Of a stretch of 64,000 bases of DNA, positions 41,148 through 50,390 are shown piece by piece. Origin of the DNA: Pseudooceanicola marinus (GTDB lineage Bacteria > Pseudomonadota > Alphaproteobacteria > Rhodobacterales > Rhodobacteraceae). The translations under genes were made by a program, and so were the position numbers. The DNA is taken from positions 2,501-66,500 of the forward strand of contig NZ_PGTC01000015.1 in assembly GCF_002786295.1 (NCBI RefSeq), written 5' to 3'. The stretch's first letter is position 1; every line of letters begins with the position of its first letter. The notes beneath the pieces were generated by a model. The model searched no databases. It was not told where the DNA came from and was given only the letters and a program-made list of their open reading frames with translations.

Positions 41148-42410
41148 ATGGACGATCTCATCAACAGCTTCATGACCGGCCCGGACGAGAAGGGGCGCTT
41201 CGGCCTGCATGGCGGACGCTTCGTCAGCGAGACCCTGATGCCGCTGATCCTCGACCTGGAGGCCGAGTACGAGAAGGCCAAGACCGACGACGACTTCTGG
41301 GCGGAGATGCGGGAGCTCTGGACCCATTACGTCGGCCGTCCCTCGCCACTGTATTACGCCGAGCGGATGACCGAGGAGCTGGGTGGCGCGAAGATCTACA
41401 TGAAGCGCGAGGAGCTGAATCACACCGGCGCGCACAAGATCAACAACGTGCTGGGGCAGATCCTGCTGGCGCGGCGCATGGGCAAGACCCGGATCATCGC
41501 GGAAACAGGCGCGGGCCAGCACGGCGTGGCCACCGCCACCGTCTGTGCCAAGTTCGGCCTGAAGTGCATCGTCTACATGGGCGCCCATGACGTGAAGCGC
41601 CAGGCGCCCAACGTCTTCCGCATGCGCCTGCTGGGCGCCGAGGTGGTGCCGGTCAAATCCGGCCGCGGCACCCTGAAGGACGCGATGAACGACGCGCTGC
41701 GCGACTGGGTGACCAACGTGCACGATACCTTCTACTGCATCGGCACCGTCGCCGGGCCGCACCCCTATCCGGCCATGGTCCGCGATTTCCAGTCGGTGAT
41801 CGGCAAGGAAACCCGCTGGCAGCTGGAAGAGCAGGAAGGCAAGGGCCGCCTGCCCGATACCGTCATCGCCTCGGTCGGCGGCGGGTCCAATGCCATGGGC
41901 CTTTTCTATCCCTTCCTCGACGACAAGGAGGTGGCGATCATCGGTGTCGAGGCCGGCGGCAAGGGCGTCGACGACCGGATGGAGCATTGTGCCTCGCTGA
42001 CCGGCGGGCGTCCGGGCGTTCTGCACGGCAACCGGACCTACCTGCTGCAGGACGATGACGGCCAGATCCTGGAAGGCTACTCGATCTCCGCCGGTCTGGA
42101 TTATCCCGGCATCGGCCCCGAACACAGCTGGCTGCACGACATTGGCCGGGCGCAATACGTCCCCGTCACCGACAAGGAGGCGCTGGACGCCTTCCAGATG
42201 TGCTGTCGCACCGAAGGCATCATCCCGGCGCTGGAAAGCAGCCACGCCGTCGCCCACGTGATGAAGATCGCGGGCGACCTGCCCAAGGACCACATCATCG
42301 TCATCAACCTGTCGGGCCGTGGCGACAAGGACATCTTCACCGTGGCCGATTACCTGGGCTTCGACATGACCGACACCGGCGGGGCCGCCGAGGGCCGCAA
42401 GGTCGAGTGA
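41148..42410 (+). CDS. trpB: Tryptophan synthase beta chain
   Basis: A 420-residue PLP enzyme that joins indole and serine. The PLP lysine is Lys97 in [10 protein letters not shown]; the glycine-rich phosphate site is [15 protein letters not shown] lies 6 nt before ATG 41148; the frame is open 80 codons upstream but without similarity. The alpha partner trpA is not adjacent: it lies at 50391 on the other strand. Confidence 0.97.
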   Translation: MDDLINSFMTGPDEKGRFGLHGGRFVSETLMPLILDLEAEYEKAKTDDDFWAEMRELWTHYVGRPSPLYYAERMTEELGGAKIYMKREELNHTGAHKINNVLGQILLARRMGKTRIIAETGAGQHGVATATVCAKFGLKCIVYMGAHDVKRQAPNVFRMRLLGAEVVPVKSGRGTLKDAMNDALRDWVTNVHDTFYCIGTVAGPHPYPAMVRDFQSVIGKETRWQLEEQEGKGRLPDTVIASVGGGSNAMGLFYPFLDDKEVAIIGVEAGGKGVDDRMEHCASLTGGRPGVLHGNRTYLLQDDDGQILEGYSISAGLDYPGIGPEHSWLHDIGRAQYVPVTDKEALDAFQMCCRTEGIIPALESSHAVAHVMKIAGDLPKDHIIVINLSGRGDKDIFTVADYLGFDMTDTGGAAEGRKVE

Positions 42411-42449
42411 GCGGCGCGTGACGCGGCCCCGGTCCGCCTGAAACCACTG

Positions 42450-42480
42450 CGACCCCGCTCCGGCGGGGTCGTTTCGTTTC
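42450..42480 (+). terminator. Intrinsic terminator of trpB
   Basis: CGACCCCGC (42450-42458) and GCGGGGTCG (42463-42471) flank a TCCG loop, followed by TTTCGTTTC. Confidence 0.85.
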
Positions 42481-42565
42481 GGCCCATCTCTCTTCCGCCA
42501 AGGCAGGACTGGCCAAGGGGCAGACGGGGCGGCAGACTGGCCGGACCCGAAAGGACGGAGGGGTA

Positions 42566-43327
42566 ATGAAGGCGAAGATCCGCGAGCTATACGAAGGCCA
42601 CAGCGCGGCGGCGCATCGGTTCCGCTACGCCCTTCTGGCCTTTGATGCGGTGACGATCCTTTTCGTCATCGTCACCTCCTTCTTCCACCATGCGCGGGCG
42701 GTGGAGATCGCCGATGCGGTCTTCGGCGTGCTGATCCTGGCGGATTTCCTGGTGCGGGTCTGGCTGGAACGGCGGCGGGGGCGGATGTTCCTGCGTCCGG
42801 CCACCTGGGCCGACATCGCGGCGCTGGTGTCCTTCCTGGCGCCGATCGCCGGCGAGGGGCTGGGTTTCCTGCGGATCCTGCGCACCCTGCGGCTTCTGCA
42901 TGCCTACCAGACGCTGATCCGCCTGCGCCAGGACCTGCCCTTCTTCCGCGCCAACGAGGAAGTGGTGCTGGCCATCGTCAACCTGACGGTCTTCCTCTTC
43001 GTGATGACCGGGCTGATCTATGCCTCGCAATACGGGGTGAACCCCGACATCGGGAACTATGCCGATGCACTGTACTTCACCGTGACCACGCTGACCACGA
43101 CGGGCTTCGGCGATATCACTCCGATGGGCACCTGGGGCCGAATGCTGGCCGTGGGGGTGATGATCTTCGGCGTGTCGCTGTTCCTGCGCCTATTGCAGGT
43201 GCTGTTCCGCCCCACCAAGGTGCGCCACGAATGCGACGAGTGCGGGCTGTTGCTGCATGACCCGGACGCGGTGCATTGCAAGCATTGCGGCGCCCTGGTC
43301 CATATCCGCACCGACGGAGAGGTCTAG
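42566..43327 (+). CDS. Voltage-sensor K+ channel with C-terminal zinc ribbon
   Basis: A 253-residue six-helix channel. The voltage sensor has an Arg-rich S4 (FLRILRTLRLLHAYQTLIRLR, about 101-121). The pore loop carries the selectivity filter TTTGFGD (177-183) between S5 (136-153) and S6 (191-212). After S6 comes a short cytoplasmic domain with Cys223, Cys226, Cys238 and Cys241, a CxxC-x11-CxxC zinc ribbon. GGAGGGG precedes the ATG. The gene is alone after the trpB terminator. Confidence 0.88.
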   Translation: MKAKIRELYEGHSAAAHRFRYALLAFDAVTILFVIVTSFFHHARAVEIADAVFGVLILADFLVRVWLERRRGRMFLRPATWADIAALVSFLAPIAGEGLGFLRILRTLRLLHAYQTLIRLRQDLPFFRANEEVVLAIVNLTVFLFVMTGLIYASQYGVNPDIGNYADALYFTVTTLTTTGFGDITPMGTWGRMLAVGVMIFGVSLFLRLLQVLFRPTKVRHECDECGLLLHDPDAVHCKHCGALVHIRTDGEV

Positions 43328-43370
43328 GCGCCAGGCCACGGGCGACAGGATTTGCCGCCCGGGCAGAGGA

Positions 43371-43691
43371 TCAGCTCTCTTCCAGGAAGCTCTCGAAGCC
43401 CTCGAAGCTGGGCGGGCCCATCAGGGCGTCCTTGGTCTTGCTGTTGCCGGCGTTCTTGTGCGCATCGCGGAACTGCTCGGACTTGGTCCAGGCCTCGAAG
43501 GACTCCTTGCTGTCCCAGACCGTGTGGGAGGAATAGAGCCGGTGATCCTCGGCCTCGGGGCCGCGCAGCATGCGGAACTCGACGAAGCCGGGCATCTCCT
43601 TCAGGCGGCTTTCGCGGGTGGCCCAGATCTCCTCGAAGGCGGCCTCGTGGCCGGGGCGCACCTTGAATCGGTTCATGGCAATGAAGGTCAT
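43371..43691 (-). CDS. IsdG-like/antibiotic biosynthesis monooxygenase domain protein
   Basis: A 106-residue dimeric alpha/beta-barrel (ABM) protein. Asn7, Trp68 and His78 match in order and almost in spacing the Asn7-Trp67-His77 triad of the heme-degrading IsdG, so heme oxygenase activity is plausible. No heme transport genes are nearby. Alternatively it is a generic ABM protein. Confidence 0.75.
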   Translation of the reverse strand: MTFIAMNRFKVRPGHEAAFEEIWATRESRLKEMPGFVEFRMLRGPEAEDHRLYSSHTVWDSKESFEAWTKSEQFRDAHKNAGNSKTKDALMGPPSFEGFESFLEES

Positions 43692-43936
43692 GTCGTGTCT
43701 TTCGCTGATGTGGGGGGAGGAGCGGGCAGGACGCGACAGGGCGCCGGGCTGGCATCACCCGTGATATGGACCCAGGCGCGCCGCAGGGTCAAGGGCAGGG
43801 GGTGCGGCCCGCCGCCGCCCGGGCGCGGGCATGGGGGAGAGGGACCAAAACGCGCCATGTGCGCGGCAGACGGTGCCTGGGGGCGAATCCCGCTTCCCTT
43901 CGCGCAGGAATCCGTGTAAGCGCGCGGGACTTGAAC

Positions 43937-43965
43937 GCGGGTATACAGCCTTGGAGGATACCCGC
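43937..43965 (+). promoter_or_regulatory. Hairpin in the rplY leader
   Basis: GCGGGTAT (43937-43944) pairs perfectly with ATACCCGC (43958-43965); the 13-nt loop ends in GGAGG. The real ribosome site TAGGAGA follows 7 nt later. It may control translation of L25 but no known motif is recognised. Confidence 0.4.
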
Positions 43966-43983
43966 CCCATTAGGAGAATGAAA

Positions 43984-44613
43984 ATGGCTGGAGAAATTCC
44001 TGATCTCGTGGCCCAGGAACGTGCGGGGACGGGCAAGGGCGCCGCTCGCGCAGCGCGTCGCGCTGGCATGGTTCCTGGTGTCGTTTACGGTGGCGATGTT
44101 GAGCCCCTGGCAATCGAGCTGCCCTTCAACGACCTGCTGACCCGCCTGAAGAAAGGCCGCTTCCTGGCGACCCTCTACAACCTGAAGGTTGAGGGCCAGG
44201 AAGACGTGCGCGTGATCTGCCGCGCCGTTCAGCGTGACGTCGTGAAGGACCTGCCGACCCACGTCGACTTCCTGCGTCTGCGTCGCACCACCCGCGTGAA
44301 CCTGCACATCCCCGTCGAGTTCGTCGGCCACGAAGCGGCCCCCGGCCTGAAGCGTGGTGGCGTGCTGACCGTGGTGCGTGCCGACGTCGACCTGTCGGTC
44401 ATCGCCGGTGACATCCCCGATCACATCACCGTCGACCTGACGGGCAAGCAGATCGGTGACACCATCACCATCAGCGAAGTGACCCTGCCCGAAGGCGTGA
44501 AGCCCACCATCGAGCGTGACTTCGTGATCGCCAACATCACCGCCCCCTCCGGCCTGGCTGCCCAGGACGACGCAGAGGACGAAGCGGAAACCGAAGAGGG
44601 CGGCGAGGAGTAA
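43984..44613 (+). CDS. rplY: 50S ribosomal protein L25/general stress protein Ctc
   Basis: A 209-residue long form of L25 with the N-terminal 5S-binding domain (about 1-95, [25 protein letters not shown]) and the C-terminal CTC beta domain (about 98-190), followed by an acidic tail ([15 protein letters not shown]). I used ATG 43984 ([11 protein letters not shown]), 7 nt after AGGAG; an ATG two codons earlier is too close to it. Confidence 0.95.
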   Translation: MAGEIPDLVAQERAGTGKGAARAARRAGMVPGVVYGGDVEPLAIELPFNDLLTRLKKGRFLATLYNLKVEGQEDVRVICRAVQRDVVKDLPTHVDFLRLRRTTRVNLHIPVEFVGHEAAPGLKRGGVLTVVRADVDLSVIAGDIPDHITVDLTGKQIGDTITISEVTLPEGVKPTIERDFVIANITAPSGLAAQDDAEDEAETEEGGEE

Positions 44614-44641
44614 TCCTCCCCTCCCATCGGGATCTGATGAC

Positions 44642-44678
44642 AGACCCCCGCCCGGCGCAGGCCCGGCGGGGGTCTTGC
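44642..44678 (+). terminator. Intrinsic terminator of rplY
   Basis: AGACCCCCGCC (44642-44652) pairs with GGCGGGGGTCT (44665-44675), followed by TGCGTTT. Confidence 0.75.
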
Positions 44679-44760
44679 GTTTCAGGGGGCCGCCCGCCGC
44701 GCCCGGCTGGACCCGCCCCCACCCTTCCACTAGATATTGCCGGGCAGAAGGAGGGTTCCC

Positions 44761-45489
44761 ATGCAGCTTTTCGTCGGCCTCGGAAATCCCGGGGGCAAAT
44801 ACGCCGGCAACCGCCACAACATCGGTTTCATGGCGCTGGACCGGATCGCCGAAGATCACGGTTTCGGGCCGTGGAAGGGCAAGTTCCAGGGCGAGATCAC
44901 CGAGGGTGTGCTGGGGCGCGAGAAAGTGCTGCTGCTGAAGCCGATGACCTTCATGAACAACTCCGGCCAGTCGGTGGGCGAGGCCATGCGCTTCTACAAG
45001 CTGACGCCGGCCGATGTGACCGTCTTCCATGACGAGCTGGACCTGGCGCCGGGCAAGCTGCGGCTGAAACAGGGCGGCGGGCACGCGGGGCACAACGGCC
45101 TGCGTTCCATCCATCAGCACATCGGGGCGGAGTACCAGCGGGTGCGCATGGGCGTGGGCCATCCAGGGCACAAGGACAAGGTGGCGCCCTACGTGCTGTC
45201 CGATTTCGCCAAGGCCGATCAGGGCTGGCTGGACGACGTGCTGCGCGGCTGCGCCGAGGGCGCGCCGGAGCTGGCGGCGGGCGAGGGCGGCAAGTTCCAG
45301 AACGCCGTGGCCCTGCGGGTGAACCCGCCGCGCAACAAGGACAATGCGGCAAGCAAGACGTCCGACAAGCCGGCCCCCGCCTCCGGCAGCCAGGCCGCTG
45401 CCGCCCAGAAGGCGCAGCAGATGAAGGCCGCCGCCGATGCCAGGGACCGCCGCACGCCCCTGCAGAAGCTGAAGGACAAGTTCCGGTGA
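44761..45489 (+). CDS. pth: Peptidyl-tRNA hydrolase
   Basis: A 242-residue Pth that frees peptidyl-tRNA from drop-off. Catalytic residues are Asn9 (GLGNPG), His19 (NRHNIGF) and Asp91 (FHDELDL). After residue 187 there is a 55-residue Ala/Lys-rich, probably disordered tail, common in this order but absent in E. coli. GGAGGG precedes ATG 44761. The rplY-pth order is widely conserved. Confidence 0.96.
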   Translation: MQLFVGLGNPGGKYAGNRHNIGFMALDRIAEDHGFGPWKGKFQGEITEGVLGREKVLLLKPMTFMNNSGQSVGEAMRFYKLTPADVTVFHDELDLAPGKLRLKQGGGHAGHNGLRSIHQHIGAEYQRVRMGVGHPGHKDKVAPYVLSDFAKADQGWLDDVLRGCAEGAPELAAGEGGKFQNAVALRVNPPRNKDNAASKTSDKPAPASGSQAAAAQKAQQMKAAADARDRRTPLQKLKDKFR

Positions 45490-46523
45490 CCGGCGCGGCC
45501 CCGGCCCCCTGGCAGGCGCATTTCCTGCACCAGGCCGAGTCCTGCGAGGGGCTTGGATCCGATTTCACCGCCGGGCTGCTGCGCCTGCTGTCACAGCGGA
45601 TGCGCGGCGGCGCCGTGGCGCGGCGGGTGGCCCATTGGGCGCCCGATCAGCTGGGCCCAGACGCGGTGGCCCTGCGGCTGGCCGGTGGTCTGCACGCGCT
45701 GGTCCTGATGGGCCGCGACCGGGCGCTGGCGGCGGTGTATCCGCCGCATCACGTTGGGGGCGAAGCCCTTTGGGAGGCTCTGGCCCCGGCGCTGCTGACC
45801 CATGAGGCGCATCTGCTGCACTGGCTCGACAGCGCGCCGCAGACCAACGAGATCCGCCGCGCTGCCGGGCTGATCCTCGGCGCACAGATCCTCGCGGCAC
45901 GGTTTCCGGGCCTGCCGCTGAAACTCTCCGAACTGGGGGCCTCGGCGGGTCTGAACCTGGGGTTCGACCGCTATGCCTTGCAGGTGGGGGGGCGAGGCTG
46001 GGGCGCGCGTGATCCGGTGCTGACGCTCTCACCCGACTGGGAGGGGCCGCTGCCGCCCGAGGGCACCTTCCAGGTGGCCGATGCCCGCGGGGTCGATCTG
46101 AACCCGCTTGATCCCGGCAAACCGGAGGACGTGCTGCGCCTGCGCAGCTATCTCTGGCCCGATCAGCCCGAGCGGCGCGCCTTGCTTGACGCGGCGCTGG
46201 CCGTGAAGGCCCCCCGCGTCGATCGGGGCGATGCGGCCGCCTGGCTGGCCGAACGGCTGGCGCCCCCGGCGGAAGGCCGGCTGCATCTGGTCTATCACAC
46301 CATTGCCTGGCAGTATTTCCCGGAGGTGACCAAGGCCGCCTGCCTCGCCGCGCTGGAGGCCGCCGGCGCCCGGGCGACCGAGGCGGCGCCCCTGGCGCGC
46401 CTGTCCTTCGAGGCGGACGGCAACCGGCCCGGCGCGCTTCTGCGGCTGACCACCTGGCCCGACGGCGCGGTGCAGGTGCTGGGGCGGATGGATTTCCACG
46501 GCCGCTGGTTTCACGCGGCCTGA
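45486..46523 (+). CDS. DUF2332 family protein
   Basis: A 345-residue protein of the DUF2332 family: WQAHFLHQAESCEGLGSDFTAGLL at the start, QTNEIRRAAGLILGA and LSELGASAGLNLGFDRY (about 138-154) are its marks. The last resembles a methyltransferase glycine loop, but activity is not known. Starts with GTG in a GTGA overlap with pth. Confidence 0.85.
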   Translation: MTGAAPAPWQAHFLHQAESCEGLGSDFTAGLLRLLSQRMRGGAVARRVAHWAPDQLGPDAVALRLAGGLHALVLMGRDRALAAVYPPHHVGGEALWEALAPALLTHEAHLLHWLDSAPQTNEIRRAAGLILGAQILAARFPGLPLKLSELGASAGLNLGFDRYALQVGGRGWGARDPVLTLSPDWEGPLPPEGTFQVADARGVDLNPLDPGKPEDVLRLRSYLWPDQPERRALLDAALAVKAPRVDRGDAAAWLAERLAPPAEGRLHLVYHTIAWQYFPEVTKAACLAALEAAGARATEAAPLARLSFEADGNRPGALLRLTTWPDGAVQVLGRMDFHGRWFHAA

Positions 46524-46589
46524 GCGCCCCCTCGCCGCAGGCCGTTCATGCTGTTAAGCTGAGGGTGAAATCCGGAAAGGAGCGGCGCC

Positions 46590-46991
46590 ATGACCATGGA
46601 CAAGGACCCCTCGATCAACGCCCTGGGCGGCGTGCTCGAACCCTGCTCGACCCATCCGATGACGGGCTTCTTCCGCAATGGCCAGTGCGACACCTGCGCC
46701 CAGGACCAGGGCAGCCACACGGTCTGCGCGGTGATGACGGCGGAATTCCTGGCCTATTCGAAATACGTCGGCAACGACCTTTCGACACCCATCCCGCAGT
46801 TCAACTTCCCCGGGTTGCGCCCCGGGGACCGCTGGTGCCTTTGCGCCGCGCGGTTCCTGCAGGCCCATGACGAGGGCTGCGCGCCCCAGGTCCGGCTGGA
46901 GGCCACGCATATCCGCGCGCTGGAAGTCGTGCCCCTGGAGGTGCTGCAGCTTTACGACGATACCGGCGCCGGATCCGCGTCCGACCGGTAG
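46590..46991 (+). CDS. DUF2237 family protein
   Basis: A 133-residue protein of the DUF2237 family, with NALGGVLEPCSTHPMTGFFRNGQCDTC (about 10-36), GSHTVCAVMTAEFLAYSK and RPGDRWCLCAARFLQAHDEGCAPQVRLEATH. Six cysteines and several histidines are conserved, suggesting metal binding. Function unknown. GGAG lies upstream of the ATG. Confidence 0.88.
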   Translation: MTMDKDPSINALGGVLEPCSTHPMTGFFRNGQCDTCAQDQGSHTVCAVMTAEFLAYSKYVGNDLSTPIPQFNFPGLRPGDRWCLCAARFLQAHDEGCAPQVRLEATHIRALEVVPLEVLQLYDDTGAGSASDR

Positions 46992-47031
46992 CGCCCCGCG
47001 CGGCGGCATCCGCCGCCCCAGTCTTCTCTTT

Positions 47032-47086
47032 GCCAAGAATATCCCGGGGGACTCAGCGTGCTGAGACGGGGGGCAGAGCCCCCCGT
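47032..47086 (-). repeat. Double-hairpin intergenic repeat, copy 2
   Basis: Read on the minus strand: ACGGGGGGC-TCT-GCCCCCCGT, then CTCAGC-AC-GCTGAG, then a CCCCCGGGATATTCTTGGC tail that aligns with the tail of copy 1 at 29193-29247. It fills the gap between the convergent DUF2237 and lldD genes and could act as a terminator. Confidence 0.6.
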
Positions 47087-47113
47087 GTTCGCTTCGCCTT
47101 CGGCCCCCGGCGC

Positions 47114-48280
47114 TCAGGCCGTCCAGCGACCCGAGAAATCTTCCGGGATCAGCAGGTCGTCGCGGGACATGTCGGTGATCTTGCGCTTGCCGCACAGCGC
47201 CATGGAGATGTCCATCTCCTTGGCGATCACCTCCAGCGCCTTCTCCACCCCCTCGCGGCCCATGGCGCCCAGCCCGTGGACGAAGGCGCGGCCGATGAAG
47301 GTGCCAGTGGCGCCCATCGACACCGCCTTCAGCACGTCCTGGCCCGACCGGATGCCGCTATCCAGATGCACCTCGACCTCGCCGCCCACGGCCTGCAGGA
47401 TCGGGTCCAGCGCCCGGATCGAGCTGAGCGCGCCATCCTGCTGGCGCCCGCCGTGGTTCGACACCAGAATCGCGTCGCAGCCCACCTTGGCGGCCATCTT
47501 CGCATCCTCGGGGTCCAGGATCCCCTTCAGGATCACCTTGCCGCCCCACATCTCCTTGATCTGCTCGATCTTCTTCCAGTCCAGACGCGGGTCGAACTGT
47601 TCCGAGGTCCAGGACATCAGCGACGAGGGATCGGTGATCCCGTCCACGTGGCCCACGATGTTGCCGAAGCCGCGGCGCTTCGTCTGCAGCATCTTCAGCC
47701 CCCAGGACCAGCGGGTCGCCAGGTCGGCCATGGATTTCGGGGTCAGTTTCGGCGGGGCCGAAAGACCGTTCTTCAGGTCCATGTGCCGCTGGCCCAGGAT
47801 CTGCAGGTCCAGCGTGATGACCAGCGCCGAACATTTCGCCGCCTTGGCGCGCTCGATCAGCCGGCGCAGGTAATCGTCGTCCTTCATCGTGTAGAGCTGG
47901 AACCAGAAGGGGGCCGAGGTGTTCTCGGCCACGTCCTCGATCGAACAGATCGACATGGTGGACAGGGTGAAGGGCACGCCGAATTTCTCGGCCGCCTGGG
48001 CGGCCAGGATCTCGCCATCGGCGTGCTGCATCCCGGTCAGGCCGACGGGGGCCAGGGCCACGGGCATGGCGACCTTCTGACCGATCATTTCGGTCTCCAG
48101 GCTGCGGTCGCTCATGTCCACCGCGACCCGCTGTTTCAGGCGGATCTTCTGGAAGTCGGTGGTGTTCTCGCGGAAGGTCTGTTCCGTCCAGGAGCCGCTT
48201 TCGCAGTAGTCGTAGAACATCTTCGGCGTGCGCCGCTTGTGCAGGCGTTTCAGGTCGTCGATGCAGGTGATGACGGGCAT
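47114..48280 (-). CDS. lldD: FMN-dependent alpha-hydroxy-acid dehydrogenase (L-lactate dehydrogenase type)
   Basis: A 388-residue TIM-barrel flavoenzyme. The catalytic His lies in LVSNHGGRQQDG (about 270-281), and GIRSGQDVLKAVSMGATGTFIGRAF is the FMN phosphate region. PVALAPVGLTGMQHADGE and FWFQLYTMKDDDY also match. It oxidises L-lactate or a related hydroxy acid at the membrane. It stands alone; substrate is inferred from family. Confidence 0.9.
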   Translation of the reverse strand: MPVITCIDDLKRLHKRRTPKMFYDYCESGSWTEQTFRENTTDFQKIRLKQRVAVDMSDRSLETEMIGQKVAMPVALAPVGLTGMQHADGEILAAQAAEKFGVPFTLSTMSICSIEDVAENTSAPFWFQLYTMKDDDYLRRLIERAKAAKCSALVITLDLQILGQRHMDLKNGLSAPPKLTPKSMADLATRWSWGLKMLQTKRRGFGNIVGHVDGITDPSSLMSWTSEQFDPRLDWKKIEQIKEMWGGKVILKGILDPEDAKMAAKVGCDAILVSNHGGRQQDGALSSIRALDPILQAVGGEVEVHLDSGIRSGQDVLKAVSMGATGTFIGRAFVHGLGAMGREGVEKALEVIAKEMDISMALCGKRKITDMSRDDLLIPEDFSGRWTA

Positions 48281-48445
48281 GGGCAGGCTCCCCGGGATAG
48301 GTGGTCAGGTTTTCTTACCAATCCTGCCGCGGCGCGGCAAGGGACAGGGGCGCACAGGCCCGGACACCGCCGCAAGAGCGGCAGAGATTGACTTGGCCGC
48401 GCCGATGCCTCAGGCGAGAGCCGGACCAAAGATGGGGAGAGGCGC

Positions 48446-49417
48446 GTGAGCTTTCTGAAACGTATCGGGATCGACACCTACATGATCCTGCTGTTCGTCA
48501 TGGTGCTGGCCGGCGCCCTGCTGCCTGCGCGCGGGATCGCCGCCGAAGGGCTGGGCATCGCCAGCTATTGGGCGGTCACGCTGTTGTTCTTCCTCTACGG
48601 GGCGAAGCTGGACCCGGGGTCGGTCCGGGCGGGCTTCCTGAACTGGCGGCTGCAGGGGTTGACCTTCGCCGCCACCTACCTGCTGTTCCCGGCGCTCGGG
48701 CTGCTGATGGCCGCGCTTTTCGGCGGGGTGCTGGGGCCGCAGATGACGACGGGGCTGCTGTTCCTGTCGATCCTGCCCTCCACGGTACAAAGCTCCATCG
48801 CCTTCACCTCCATCGCCGGTGGCAACGTGCCCGCCGCCATCTGTGCCGCCTCGGTGTCGAACATGGTGGGGGTCGTGCTGACGCCCCTGCTGGCGGCGCT
48901 GGTGCTGCACCAGGAGGGCGGCGGCGTTTCGCTGGACGCGGTGATCCGCATCGGCGAACAGATCGTGCTGCCCTTCGTCATCGGCCAGTTGCTGCGCCGC
49001 TGGATCGGTGGCTTCGTCGCACGGCACAAGGTCCTGACGATGCTGGTGGACCGGGGCGCGATCCTGCTGATCGTCTATTCCGCCTTCAGCGCCGGCACCG
49101 TGGCGGGGCTGTGGACGCAGATCCCGGCGCTCAGCCTGGTGATCCTGCTGGCGGTGGTCTGGCTGTTCCTGGCGCTGGCCTTCGGGCTGATGGCGGGGAT
49201 GGGCCGGCGCTTCGGCCTGCCGGGGGAGGATCGGGTCGTGCTGCTGTTCTGCGGCTCGACCAAGAGCCTGGCCAGCGGTCTGCCCATTGCCTCGGCCCTG
49301 TTCCCGGCGGCGGCCGTGGGCGCCATCGTCCTGCCGACGATGCTGTTCCACCTCTCGCAGCTGCTGCTGAGCTCAATCCTGGCGCAACGCTGGGCGCGGT
49401 CCCCGCTGCGCGACTGA
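48446..49417 (+). CDS. SBF-like (bile acid:sodium symporter) family transporter, YfeH type
   Basis: A 323-residue protein with about ten membrane helices of the SBF-like family. FFLYGAKLDPGSVRAGFLNWRLQ, SILPSTVQSSIAFTSIAGGNVPAAICAASVSNMVG (about 110-144, the crossover motif) and CGSTKSLASGLPIASALFP are typical. Substrate unknown; it need not be bile acids. GTG start with GGGGAGAGG before it. Confidence 0.88.
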   Translation: MSFLKRIGIDTYMILLFVMVLAGALLPARGIAAEGLGIASYWAVTLLFFLYGAKLDPGSVRAGFLNWRLQGLTFAATYLLFPALGLLMAALFGGVLGPQMTTGLLFLSILPSTVQSSIAFTSIAGGNVPAAICAASVSNMVGVVLTPLLAALVLHQEGGGVSLDAVIRIGEQIVLPFVIGQLLRRWIGGFVARHKVLTMLVDRGAILLIVYSAFSAGTVAGLWTQIPALSLVILLAVVWLFLALAFGLMAGMGRRFGLPGEDRVVLLFCGSTKSLASGLPIASALFPAAAVGAIVLPTMLFHLSQLLLSSILAQRWARSPLRD

Positions 49418-49602
49418 GGCGCATTCGGCGCGTGCCCGGCGGGGGCGTGCGCTTTGGTGGGCCGGAACTGGTCCGAAAACACTCGAAAACCCTGCATTTT
49501 CACCTGATTAGGGGGTGCCTTCGGGGCCACTGCGGCGCTGACCGGGCGCCCGGGCCGTGCTAGGCTGTGGCCGAACAGCTGTCAGATGCGAGGGATCTAA
49601 GG

Positions 49603-50316
49603 ATGGGCAGAATTGCGGCGTTTCTACTGGGTGTCTCTCTTTCGCTTCTTGGAACGGGCGCGGCGCGGGCCCAGCTGGGGGTGGAAATCATGGTGCCCCG
49701 GGGTGTCGACATGCGCTTCGATCCCTCCGCCATCACGCAGCGCGACTATGGCGCCTCGGTGATCGGCTCGGTGCGGGCGCTGTCCGGTCACAGCATCCTG
49801 CCGCCGGAGGTCACGGGCCACGACCTGACCTCGGGCGAGGTCGATCCCTATCGGCGCACGGCCGTCCTGCGGGCACAGCGCGACAGCACGTCGGGGCCGC
49901 TCGGTGCGGGCTACCCGGGGTCCCTGACCGCCGAGGCGCGCGCTGTGGTCGATGATTATCGCCTGCAAAGCAACCCGTTGACCTCCCTGTCGGGCAACGT
50001 GGCGGAGCTGGGCGGAAGCGAACCCTTGCTGAACCTCTCGCCGGCGGAGCTGCTGCGTTACGAGGAACTGTCGCGGGGCGTGTCGACGCTGACCTTCGAT
50101 CAGCTGGCCGAGATGCAGGAGCTCTATCGGCGCGGGATGGGCAACCCCGACCCGGGCACGCCCGGCGTGCCGTCGCAGGTGCCGGGCACCCTGCCGCAGG
50201 GGCCGCTGGTGCTGCGCGGCATGGAGGCCTGCTCCAAGGTCGTCGACAACGGGTTGCTGTGCCGGCACCTGGACCCCGAAGGCCCGTCGTACCAGCAGTA
50301 TTGCACCTGCAACTAG
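49603..50316 (+). CDS. Hypothetical secreted protein
   Basis: A 237-residue protein with a clear signal peptide (MGRIAAFLLGVSLSLLGTGAARAQ) after the start at 49603; GAGGGA lies 8 nt before it. The ORF is open 12 codons earlier but those would bury the signal. The mature part has no domain I know; two cysteine pairs near the C-terminus (ACSKVV, LLCRHL, YCTCN) may form disulfides. It is alone between two terminated units. Confidence 0.7.
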   Translation: MGRIAAFLLGVSLSLLGTGAARAQLGVEIMVPRGVDMRFDPSAITQRDYGASVIGSVRALSGHSILPPEVTGHDLTSGEVDPYRRTAVLRAQRDSTSGPLGAGYPGSLTAEARAVVDDYRLQSNPLTSLSGNVAELGGSEPLLNLSPAELLRYEELSRGVSTLTFDQLAEMQELYRRGMGNPDPGTPGVPSQVPGTLPQGPLVLRGMEACSKVVDNGLLCRHLDPEGPSYQQYCTCN

Positions 50317-50337
50317 ACGGCCTCGGATGCCATGAAA

Positions 50338-50360
50338 AAGGCCGCCCTTGGGGCGGCCTT
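50338..50360. terminator. Terminator between the secreted protein gene and trpA
   Basis: AAGGCCGCCC-TTG-GGGCGGCCTT. Read on the minus strand it ends in a T-run (TTTTTC), so it is a good terminator for trpA; on the plus strand the T-tract is poor. Confidence 0.8.
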
Positions 50361-50390
50361 CGGTCTGTCCGGCAATCAGGCCACCGGCGC

